DNA of 64,000 nucleotides, from assembly GCA_020444515.1 (NCBI GenBank), contig JAHLKX010000002.1, positions 310,001 through 374,000 of the forward strand. The letters run 5' to 3'. The stretch comes from Bacteroidota bacterium. GTDB taxonomy: Bacteria; Bacteroidota; Bacteroidia; Bacteroidales; JAADJA01. A program made the translations under genes and the position numbers. Positions within the stretch are counted from its first letter, which is position 1; every line of letters starts with the position of its first letter. The notes under the pieces are model-generated. The model did not search any database. It was not told the DNA's origin and saw only the letters and a list, made by a program, of their open reading frames with translations. This document shows, in pieces, positions 1 to 6,644 of the stretch.

Positions 1-2
1 CG

Positions 3-44
3 GCCTATGCTTTTGCTTATATTTTCAGGAAACTTTGGATTTAG
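3..44 (+). CDS. 3' end of an upstream membrane-protein gene (partial)
   Basis: Frame 3 stays open from the window edge to a TAG at 42-44 and reads as a short hydrophobic, aromatic stretch ending in a basic tail (AYAFAYIFRKLWI). That fits the C-terminus of an integral membrane protein. The YeeE/YedE gene starts 16 bp further on. Such half-transporters are often encoded in pairs, so the missing gene may be the partner half. Other frames also end in this stretch, so the assignment is tentative. Confidence 0.35.
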   Translation, partial: AYAFAYIFRKLWI

Positions 45-60
45 ATAAAAAATTGAAATT

Positions 61-651
61 ATGGGACCATTAATTCCACTCGATATCATTCCCGAACAAT
101 GGAACAACGTAATTGCTGTCATCATTGGAATGGCTTTCGGATTTATCATGGAGGGTTCAGGGTTTTCCTCTTCCAGAAAAATTGTCGGACTTTTCTATGG
201 TTATGATTTTACGGTTCTCCGGGTATTTTTTACGGCTACCGTTACAACAGCCATTGGCCTGTACTATTTCAGTTATCTTGGCTGGATCGACATGTCATTG
301 GTTTATATTCATCCAACTTATTTAACTGCAGCCATCGTGGGCGGTCTCATTATGGGTGTTGGATTTGTAGCTGGGGGGTATTGTCCCGGAACGAGTCTTA
401 TCGGTGCAGCCATTGGCCGCATTGATGGAATGGTATTTACCCTAGGATTAATGATTGGGATTTTCTTTTTCAGTGAGGGCTTTTCGATTTTTGAAGGTTT
501 GTATAATGGAGGTTTTATGGGATACATAACCATCACGGAATATTTCAATATATCATCCCAATTATTCATATTTCTTTTTACGGTTGTTGCCGTTGCAGCC
601 TTTTATTTTACTACGTTGATCCGCAGAAGAGTAAAGCAGGTTAATTATTAA
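61..651 (+). CDS. YeeE/YedE-family sulfur-compound transporter
   Basis: This 196-residue polytopic inner-membrane protein has about five hydrophobic segments. Near residue 31 it has an EGSGF motif and around Cys108 the GGYCPGTSL motif. These glycine-rich, Cys-containing signatures are typical of the YeeE/YedE (DUF395/DUF6691) family, in which known members import thiosulfate through membrane-embedded cysteines. The length matches a half-size family member. The ATG at 61 is the only sensible start. It is followed 11 bp later by a rhodanese-like gene and then by a second one, so the three form an apparent sulfur-uptake or sulfur-relay operon. Substrate identity is inferred from the family. Confidence 0.85.
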   Translation: MGPLIPLDIIPEQWNNVIAVIIGMAFGFIMEGSGFSSSRKIVGLFYGYDFTVLRVFFTATVTTAIGLYYFSYLGWIDMSLVYIHPTYLTAAIVGGLIMGVGFVAGGYCPGTSLIGAAIGRIDGMVFTLGLMIGIFFFSEGFSIFEGLYNGGFMGYITITEYFNISSQLFIFLFTVVAVAAFYFTTLIRRRVKQVNY

Positions 652-662
652 TTATTGTTATC

Positions 663-1280
663 ATGTCGAAAGTATATATCATATTTGCATCGTTACTGAT
701 CCTGGTTGCCTTTGGACTTGTTTTGTTGCCAGACACAGAGCATGAAGATCAAATTCCACCTGAGGCGTTGTTAAAGGAAATCATGAATCAGTCCCGATTC
801 CTGTCGGCCGACCTAATTGCTGCCCGCATCATTGATGAGGATCCTTCCATTATGCTCGTTGATGTTAGAACAGCTGAAGCATACAATTCTTATTCACTTC
901 CTGGTGCCATCAATATCCCCCTGAAAGAAACCCTCGATGAAGAATGGCAACCCTACTTGAACCAAAGGGGTGTAGATGTCGTTTTTTTCAGCAATGGCGA
1001 TCTTTTTGCCGATCAGGCCTGGATTCTTTGTTCCCGGCTGGGCTATAAAAATTTGTATGTGATGGAAGGAGGTTTAAATCAGTGGTTTACCCAAATTATG
1101 CAACCAACAGTACCTCCGGACACTTCCCCGAATGAAGATTTTGATCTCTACTCATTTCGGAAGGCAGCAAGCATCTATTTTGGTGGAGGGGCCCCTGCGC
1201 AATCCACTCAGGATATAAAGGGAGAAAACATTCAGATTATCAGAAGGGAGAAAAAAACTGCAACAGCAGGAGGATGTTAA
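663..1280 (+). CDS. membrane-anchored rhodanese-like protein with TAGGC C-terminus
   Basis: This 205-residue protein has one N-terminal transmembrane helix (about residues 4-22) followed by acidic residues, which predicts a periplasmic body. The rhodanese fold is recognisable from LVDVRTAEAYNSYSLPGAINIP (in two parts, residues 65-86) and EGGLNQW near 135-141. The active-site loop that normally starts with the persulfide cysteine is SNGDLFAD (110-117), so the catalytic Cys is missing. The remaining cysteines are Cys123 and the last residue, Cys205, in a basic tail ending TATAGGC. Cotranscription with a YeeE-type transporter suggests a role in sulfur transfer after uptake. It is probably not a classical thiosulfate sulfurtransferase. 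Confidence 0.85.
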   Translation: MSKVYIIFASLLILVAFGLVLLPDTEHEDQIPPEALLKEIMNQSRFLSADLIAARIIDEDPSIMLVDVRTAEAYNSYSLPGAINIPLKETLDEEWQPYLNQRGVDVVFFSNGDLFADQAWILCSRLGYKNLYVMEGGLNQWFTQIMQPTVPPDTSPNEDFDLYSFRKAASIYFGGGAPAQSTQDIKGENIQIIRREKKTATAGGC

Positions 1281-1295
1281 TTTAAGTATTACCCA

Positions 1296-1934
1296 ATGAA
1301 AGAACTCACAAAAACACGCAGGCTTACCATTGCTTCGGTCATATTTGTTTTTATCCTGGTCATCGGATTTGTCACTTTCAGGTCCCCGGACTTTGTTTAC
1401 AAACTTTCCACGAAGGCAACCCTGGAAGAATTAACAAACCCGGCAAATATTGTAAGCCCGGTTGAGGCGCGTGAAATGATCAACGGAACTAAATCAGGAG
1501 CAGTTATGATTGATCTGCGAAATACATATGATTACAACAAAGGAACACTATTTGGCGCTATTAATATTCCGGTTTCGGATATTATGGAAAAAGAGGTGAT
1601 TGAAATGTTTGATGACTGGCAAATGCAATCAAAAACTGTCATCCTTTTTGCTGAGGATCAGCAGGCTGCTAATGCTCCATGGATGATCCTAAGGCAATTA
1701 GGCTATTCCAACATGAAAGTCCTGTCCGGAGGTTATGCAATCGCCATGGATCAGTATACCAATGGTATCATTGACTCCACTGATTATCAGTATAATGGAG
1801 AAAGGCCGGTCATGGATTTTGCAGGATTTATCCAAAAGATGAGTGGAGGGGAAGTTGTTAAACCCAACCCAGGTCCTGCTCAAATTGAACCCATCAAACG
1901 GAAGAAGAAGTCTGTGACTGCCGGTGGCTGTTAA
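1296..1934 (+). CDS. second membrane-anchored rhodanese-like protein with TAGGC C-terminus
   Basis: This 212-residue paralogue of the preceding gene starts 15 bp after it. It has a basic N-terminus, a transmembrane helix at about residues 10-29 and a rhodanese-like domain (VMIDLRNTYDYNKGT, then FGAINIPVSD). The active-site loop is AEDQQAAN (119-126) with no cysteine. The only cysteine in the protein is the final residue, Cys212, in a lysine/arginine-rich tail ending SVTAGGC, nearly the same as in its neighbour. The sole cysteine being terminal implies that any thiol chemistry happens on this flexible tail. The function is inferred from context with the YeeE-type transporter. Confidence 0.85.
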   Translation: MKELTKTRRLTIASVIFVFILVIGFVTFRSPDFVYKLSTKATLEELTNPANIVSPVEAREMINGTKSGAVMIDLRNTYDYNKGTLFGAINIPVSDIMEKEVIEMFDDWQMQSKTVILFAEDQQAANAPWMILRQLGYSNMKVLSGGYAIAMDQYTNGIIDSTDYQYNGERPVMDFAGFIQKMSGGEVVKPNPGPAQIEPIKRKKKSVTAGGC

Positions 1935-2213
1935 ATCATGGTTTAGAACGATCACGTATACTTCCTTCATTAAATTCATTTATATTCCTACGAAAGCGGA
2001 GATACAAGCAAGTTTATCAATTAATAGACTGGTTTGTAACTGACTCTTTTCCAGATGCTTGTATTATTAGGCCAATCTGGTTTTTTAAACTCATTCATAA
2101 GTACTCACTTTTTAGCCTTTGTAATGTGCTGATAAAAAGGACATTGTGAACTTTGGTATAAACCTTGAGTGCAAGTTGTGCCATTAAATAGTATAAAACA
2201 GTTGTCCAGAATT

Positions 2214-2981
2214 ATGCGGCACAGTCGAACTAAAAATATCATTTTTCTCCTTTTGTGGAATATTCTATTGATCACATTGGTTTTGCTGATTCAAAACAAA
2301 TCATTTGGTCAATATTATCATGCACCCACAACCTGGTCATCCATTATGAAAAACTGGACAGTGAATGTGAATGGTGGACGCACTTCCTTTTTCGGAGATG
2401 TAAGTTTATACGACCATGAATTTAACGAAAAAATGAAAAAAGATGGTTCCTGGGCCTGGGGTGTTGAGGTGGGTCGAAACATGACGCCTGTTATCTCACT
2501 CAGTGCTCAATATCTCATGGGGCAATTGGCCGGATCCAATTCCAAATCCCATTTCGTTTCGGATATTCGTGAATTTACAGTTAATGGAAGTCTTGACCTG
2601 TTAAATATGCTTATTCCTGATAATGATGCCGGCTTGCATCCATATATAAAAGGAGGAATGGGTCAATTTACTTTTGATACTAAATTAATCTATAATGATC
2701 CCGATGTGGCCGATGTTACCGCTGAATCCAAGTCTCCGGAGTTTATTATTACTTATGGAGGGGGCGTTTATTATTTGCTCACCAATTCCTTCGATGTGAA
2801 TGTGGAATTTATGGGCCGCAGAATGGACAATGATCGCATTGACGGGACCAAAAACAGTAAAAACAATGATACCTATTCGTACTTGTCATTGGGCATAACG
2901 TATAAAATAAATAATGTACCACGTGATACCCGCTATTATAAACGGATGGGAATGAAATCACCATTGATACGAAGACGTTAA
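2214..2981 (+). CDS. outer-membrane beta-barrel protein, paralogue 1
   Basis: From the ATG at 2214 the product has 255 residues and begins with a signal peptide (MRHSRTKN, a hydrophobic core, then SFGQ). The reading frame can be extended to a GTG at 2169, but the ATG puts the basic n-region directly before the hydrophobic core and is preferred. The body has alternating hydrophobic and aromatic strands (NWTVNVNGGRTSFFGDVSLY, YIKGGMGQFTFD, YSYLSLGITYKI) typical of 8-stranded porin-like barrels of Bacteroidota. It is a close paralogue of the next gene, sharing the sequence pattern N.N.G.TSFFGDVS.YD near the N-terminus. It ends in IRRR, an unusual basic C-terminus for a barrel. The cargo or function is unknown. 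Confidence 0.75.
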   Translation: MRHSRTKNIIFLLLWNILLITLVLLIQNKSFGQYYHAPTTWSSIMKNWTVNVNGGRTSFFGDVSLYDHEFNEKMKKDGSWAWGVEVGRNMTPVISLSAQYLMGQLAGSNSKSHFVSDIREFTVNGSLDLLNMLIPDNDAGLHPYIKGGMGQFTFDTKLIYNDPDVADVTAESKSPEFIITYGGGVYYLLTNSFDVNVEFMGRRMDNDRIDGTKNSKNNDTYSYLSLGITYKINNVPRDTRYYKRMGMKSPLIRRR

Positions 2982-3046
2982 AGCAAATCAAAAAAATCAA
3001 TAAATCAAGGGAATTAATTTAAAGGTAAACTACAAAATTTTTAATC

Positions 3047-3817
3047 GTGAAAAAATCAATTAAACTTCTGGTGTTCGCAGTATTACTAACAGGATTAGTA
3101 TTACCCGAATATGTTTCAGCACAATCCTGGGGGGGACGAAGAAAACCAGGTTTTTGGGATAACTGGTCGATAAATGCAAATGCTGGCCTCACGTCATTTT
3201 TTGGCGATGTTAGTATTTATGACACTGAAATTATTGACAAATTTACCAAAGAGAGCGGACCGGCGTTCGGTGCCATTTTATCCAAACATTTCAGTCCGAA
3301 AGTGAGTGTTGCCGGACAGCTTTTATATGGAGGTTTTAAAGCCGAAAACTTGACAGGCCGATCATTTGAAGCCAGTTTTATGGAATATAATTTTCATGCA
3401 AGACTCAATCTTGTCAATGTATTTTGGCCCTATAACAGGTCTAACTTTGGATTTAACGCCTATGGGGGATTGGGTCAATTTGTCTTTAATACCACTGCCC
3501 ACGACCAAACACAGGAAGGGACTGAAACAATTGAAACCAGCACCAGTGTCCCTGAATTTGTTTACTTCATAGGACTTGGAATGTCTTATAAATTTAACGA
3601 TAAACTCGGGGTAACAGCTGACTTGGCATTGCGTCAGGCTCAGAATGATAAAATTGATGCCTTGACAAAAAATGATAATTATGATTATTATACCCATTTT
3701 AGTATAGGCTTGACCTATTACATCGATTCCTTCAAAAAAGGAAACCACTATACCCGTGGTGGTGGAAATACCAAGGGAAGATTTCCTGGACGTCTACCAA
3801 TGCGTCGCAGAAGATAA
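3047..3817 (+). CDS. outer-membrane beta-barrel protein, paralogue 2
   Basis: The 256-residue product starts at a GTG followed by a classical signal peptide (MKKSIKLLVFAVLLTG ... SAQS). The mature part repeats the strand pattern of the preceding gene (NWSINANAGLTSFFGDVSIY; FNAYGGLGQFVFNT; HFSIGLTYYI). It ends in a glycine/arginine-rich tail, GRLPMRRRR. The 65-bp gap to its paralogue contains no recognisable terminator, so the pair is probably cotranscribed. Known relatives are outer-membrane beta-barrel domain proteins of undefined role. Tandem duplication is the simplest origin. Confidence 0.75.
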   Translation: MKKSIKLLVFAVLLTGLVLPEYVSAQSWGGRRKPGFWDNWSINANAGLTSFFGDVSIYDTEIIDKFTKESGPAFGAILSKHFSPKVSVAGQLLYGGFKAENLTGRSFEASFMEYNFHARLNLVNVFWPYNRSNFGFNAYGGLGQFVFNTTAHDQTQEGTETIETSTSVPEFVYFIGLGMSYKFNDKLGVTADLALRQAQNDKIDALTKNDNYDYYTHFSIGLTYYIDSFKKGNHYTRGGGNTKGRFPGRLPMRRRR

Positions 3818-3853
3818 GCTTCGTAAATTACGATTGGGTATTCCCGAGGGCGA

Positions 3854-5254
3854 TTAAAATTTGTAGTTTATTCCGGTGAACCACGATAGATAGTAAGGAT
3901 GATAATATACCTTACTATCGTTGTTTATAGGACTTAATGAATATTTAAAAGTAGGTTCCAGACTAAAGGTAAGTTTCTTTGAAATTTTATATCCAATTCC
4001 CAGCCCAATGGATGAATTTATAAGGAGATCATTGAGGTTGGCAGCATCCCCGATTTCATATTTATTTGATTCATACTCAAGGTAAGTATTGTTCTTAACA
4101 AGGTATGCCGGGCTTAATCCTCCAGCCACATTGATGCTCAGTTTTTTATTGAGGAGGTGATATTTCACCATAAACGGGATTTCAAATAAATCAAAATTCT
4201 GAATGACTTTAATATTACCGGTATTGAGAAAATCAATGGTATCTTTTGGGGCTGTGATTTTCCTTACATCATCCGGAACCCTGTCAAAAGCAATATCGAT
4301 TATTCCTGTTGATGTATTGATTGCATAAAGGATATACTCATCTTTTTCCTGCCGGAATTCGAGTGCATCACTGTTCACCTGTCCGATGCGTGAATAATAC
4401 ATACCTGAGTTAAGGCTCCATTTCGAATTGAAGGCGTAAGCAATGTTTACACCACCAGCATAAGATAGTAGTGCTTCTTCAGCATTGTTAAGGTCATCAA
4501 CATAATCGCTGTTTTGTCCGGCATTATAGTTCGTGCTTATCTCGCGGTATGAGTAAGTGGGTGCAAATTGAGCGCCGATGGTCCACTTCAAAGTCCGGCT
4601 ATCGGCAGGTGGGGTATAATAATCTTCGGAATGTATGGTTGTAATGACCGGGAAATTGTCAGGCGCAGGATCAGTGACCGTGGTTTTCGATTCGCTCGGT
4701 TGCCAAAAGTTTTGCTTTACAACGGCAATTTCCCGAACTGGAATCAGTGACATTTCCTGAAAGGAAGCAATATCCTTCCTATATGAAAGTGCAGGATCCT
4801 GTTGCCCGGGCAAATGAGGTTCCATTGAAGGACCATTGACAACAGAAGTTACCTGTTGGGTTAGGATTATCGGATCTTTTGCAACCGCTTTTGCAGATAT
4901 GTTTTTTTCAGGAATTGATTCAAGATCTTCAGAAGATACAGAAGTTTGCTTTTCCGGAGTATTCCCTGATTCAGCAGGGGAGGCGACCATATCCGGCGTA
5001 GTTGCTGAATCTGATTCGGAGAGAACGGGACCTTGAGCAAAATAAGTGGCATAATAATAGCCTGCACCAAAAGCAATGAGAATGAGTAAGGATGCAGCCG
5101 CCCATCGCAAGATCACCAGACTTTTTTTCCTCTGGACAAGGTTCAGATCATGATGGAGTCGATTCCAAGCATCTGATGGTGCTTGTTTCCGAAACCCACC
5201 GAGCCCTTTTTCAAAAAGCTTATCTATGTTTTTGTGATCCATTTTATTGAGCAT
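3854..5254 (-). CDS. anti-sigma-factor-like protein fused to a C-terminal outer-membrane-type barrel
   Basis: This 466-residue protein has a short cytoplasmic N-terminus (residues 1-46, including FRKQAPSDAWNRLHHDL) and one transmembrane helix at about 51-70. A long Ser/Thr/Pro/Glu-rich linker follows to about residue 200, and then a barrel-like domain (WTIGAQFAPTYSYRE, WSLNSGMYYSRIGQ, LSWFTGINYKF). This is a known Bacteroidota layout, in which the gene follows an ECF sigma factor and the N-terminus is thought to hold the sigma factor. It overlaps the sigma gene by 11 bp if it starts at 5254, or lies 1 bp after it if the ATG at 5242 (MDHKNIDK) is used. Either way the two are translationally close. 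The signal it senses is unknown. Confidence 0.75.
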   Translation of the reverse strand: MLNKMDHKNIDKLFEKGLGGFRKQAPSDAWNRLHHDLNLVQRKKSLVILRWAAASLLILIAFGAGYYYATYFAQGPVLSESDSATTPDMVASPAESGNTPEKQTSVSSEDLESIPEKNISAKAVAKDPIILTQQVTSVVNGPSMEPHLPGQQDPALSYRKDIASFQEMSLIPVREIAVVKQNFWQPSESKTTVTDPAPDNFPVITTIHSEDYYTPPADSRTLKWTIGAQFAPTYSYREISTNYNAGQNSDYVDDLNNAEEALLSYAGGVNIAYAFNSKWSLNSGMYYSRIGQVNSDALEFRQEKDEYILYAINTSTGIIDIAFDRVPDDVRKITAPKDTIDFLNTGNIKVIQNFDLFEIPFMVKYHLLNKKLSINVAGGLSPAYLVKNNTYLEYESNKYEIGDAANLNDLLINSSIGLGIGYKISKKLTFSLEPTFKYSLSPINNDSKVYYHPYYLSWFTGINYKF

Positions 5255-5807
5255 CCTTAATCGTAGAAGGGTTATAAAAATATTTTTTTACCTTTTTCTG
5301 CAAAATACTGCGTGCCCTGGCCAGGTTGGATTTGGAAGTTCCCTCAGAAATGCCCAGCATTTCAGCAATTTCTTTATGAGCATATCCATCAATAGCATAC
5401 AAGTTAAAAACCATCCGATATTGAGGTGATAAGTCTCGTACCATTTTTAAAAGGTCATCAGCTGATAAATCACTTGTCACCCGTTCTTGTTCAATATCAC
5501 TTCCCGGATCAAGATCATCTCCTAAAGCATACAAGGGAGCTTGTTTCCTGAACTTTTCAAGTGCCGTATTGATCATGATCCGTTTTATCCATCCTGCCAA
5601 AGAACCTTTGTGCTGAAACTGATCAATTTTGGCGAATACCTTCATAAACCCCTCGTGCAATGTATCTTCTGCCTCGGTATAGTCTTTTGAATAATATAGG
5701 CAAACACCAAACATCTCATCCGAAAACATATTGAACAGGTGTTCCTGTGCTTTACGCTTACCGGATTTACATTTTCTTATTATATCATCAAGTTCAGCCT
5801 GATCCAT
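5244..5807 (-). CDS. ECF RNA polymerase sigma factor
   Basis: This 187-residue protein has the two ECF domains. Region 2 spans about residues 22-88 (YYSKDYTEAEDTLHEGF and GWIKRIMINTALEKFRK). Region 4 spans about 115-175 (LSPQYRMVFNLYAIDGYAHK, then EIAEMLGISEGTSKSNLARA). Region 4 carries the helix-turn-helix that reads the -35 element. It is the first gene of a two-gene operon with the anti-sigma-like membrane barrel, which probably controls its activity. A TACTTTTG element lies just upstream of the start. The regulon cannot be told from the sequence. Confidence 0.92.
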   Translation of the reverse strand: MDQAELDDIIRKCKSGKRKAQEHLFNMFSDEMFGVCLYYSKDYTEAEDTLHEGFMKVFAKIDQFQHKGSLAGWIKRIMINTALEKFRKQAPLYALGDDLDPGSDIEQERVTSDLSADDLLKMVRDLSPQYRMVFNLYAIDGYAHKEIAEMLGISEGTSKSNLARARSILQKKVKKYFYNPSTIKDAQ

Positions 5808-5823
5808 TTGGTTTTACTGGTAT

Positions 5824-5855
5824 CAAAAGTAAACAGTAAAACCTCTAAGATAAAA
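5824..5855 (-). promoter_or_regulatory. candidate promoter of the sigma/anti-sigma operon
   Basis: On the minus strand TACTTTTG (5831-5824) fits the Bacteroidota -7 consensus TAnnTTTG. Twenty bases upstream there is TTTT (5855-5852), a 3-of-4 match to TTTG. The start codon at 5807 would give a leader of about 10 nt. Confidence 0.4.
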
Positions 5856-6015
5856 AAAAATTGTGTTCAACTGAACAATCAATAGATGTGGAGAGGAATA
5901 CAAGGGTTGCGTTCACAAATATTTTATTTTTTTGCCCATACGCAACCCCAGCGAGAGGATTCCCATCTAAATAGAAAAGCAACCAAATTTTTATAAATAA
6001 TAAAGAGAGATTGTG

Positions 6016-6165
6016 ATGAGTAGTATGAAGAAATTAATCATGAATGCCAACAAGTTTTTCGTCAGAATAGATCCACATTTTGTATTACTGATTTTAGTTA
6101 TCATGTTTGTGGTATTGTTATTTGCCGCAGAAAACGTCGTTAAACTTACCATTCTACCTCAATAG
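6016..6165 (+). CDS. 49-residue single-pass membrane protein
   Basis: The ORF ATG 6016 to TAG 6163-6165 encodes 49 residues. It has a basic N-terminal part (MSSMKKLIMNANKFFVRIDP), one strong transmembrane segment at about residues 22-38 (FVLLILVIMFVVLLFAA) and a short polar end. A purine-rich AAGAGAGA lies 5-12 bases before the ATG, and a strong terminator follows directly, so it sits as a complete small transcription unit. I do not recognise a family. The basic N-terminus and acidic flank after the helix suggest N-in topology. Confidence 0.55.
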   Translation: MSSMKKLIMNANKFFVRIDPHFVLLILVIMFVVLLFAAENVVKLTILPQ

Positions 6166-6203
6166 CACTTTTTTTAATGCCAGATAAAAAGTCTTCTTCA
6201 ATG

Positions 6204-6239
6204 AAAAAATGCCCGGATTCAAATCCGGGCATTTTTTTT
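6204..6239. terminator. bidirectional rho-independent terminator
   Basis: GCCCGGATT (6211-6219) pairs perfectly with AATCCGGGC (6222-6230). The flanking A-run and T-run extend the stem and give a U-tract on both strands. It lies between the plus-strand small gene ending at 6165 and the minus-strand HMA gene ending at 6245, so it can end both transcripts. Confidence 0.9.
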
Positions 6240-6244
6240 AAGTT

Positions 6245-6631
6245 CTAATTGTGCTCATGCTCATGATCATGGTCATGCCCTCCCTTTTTACAACATTCGG
6301 GTAATTTCTCGTAAGCCCTGGCATCTGCCATAACATCATCGGCATCATATCCAATTTTTGAAACTGCTTTTCGGAGTTTTTCAGGATCTGTCTTATCTTT
6401 TTTGTAATGAAGGGTTAATACTTTTGTTTCCAAATCAAGATCAACATATTTCACTCCTTTTTCAAAGGCCATGTTTTTTTCGAGACGCTCTTTACACTCT
6501 TCACACTGGGCAGAGGTCTGAATGTCAATGGCTTCGACTCCTTTGGGCAGTTCTTTTTGTTTTTGCTGCGCTGTGACTGTCAAAGCAAATAAACAAATCA
6601 TTAGTGTAATATGGATTTTTAATGTTTTCAT
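6245..6631 (-). CDS. exported heavy-metal-associated (HMA) domain protein with His-rich tail
   Basis: This 128-residue protein has a signal peptide (residues 1-21, ending TVTAQ) and an HMA-type beta-alpha-beta-beta-alpha-beta domain at about residues 31-105. The metal-binding CxxC is Cys43-Cys46 (AQCEECKERLEKN). The tail at 111-128 carries a Cys pair and a GGHDHDHEHEHN stretch, which can bind Cu, Zn or Ni. It is located 13 bp after the TonB receptor gene and is most likely cotranscribed with it. It probably acts as a periplasmic metal carrier or sensor partner of that receptor. Which metal is not shown by the sequence. Confidence 0.85.
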   Translation of the reverse strand: MKTLKIHITLMICLFALTVTAQQKQKELPKGVEAIDIQTSAQCEECKERLEKNMAFEKGVKYVDLDLETKVLTLHYKKDKTDPEKLRKAVSKIGYDADDVMADARAYEKLPECCKKGGHDHDHEHEHN

Positions 6632-6644
6632 TGTATTTGATTTT

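Noticed and set aside
663-1934. Active thiosulfate sulfurtransferases
   Set aside because: Both rhodanese-like domains lack the loop cysteine needed for the usual reaction.
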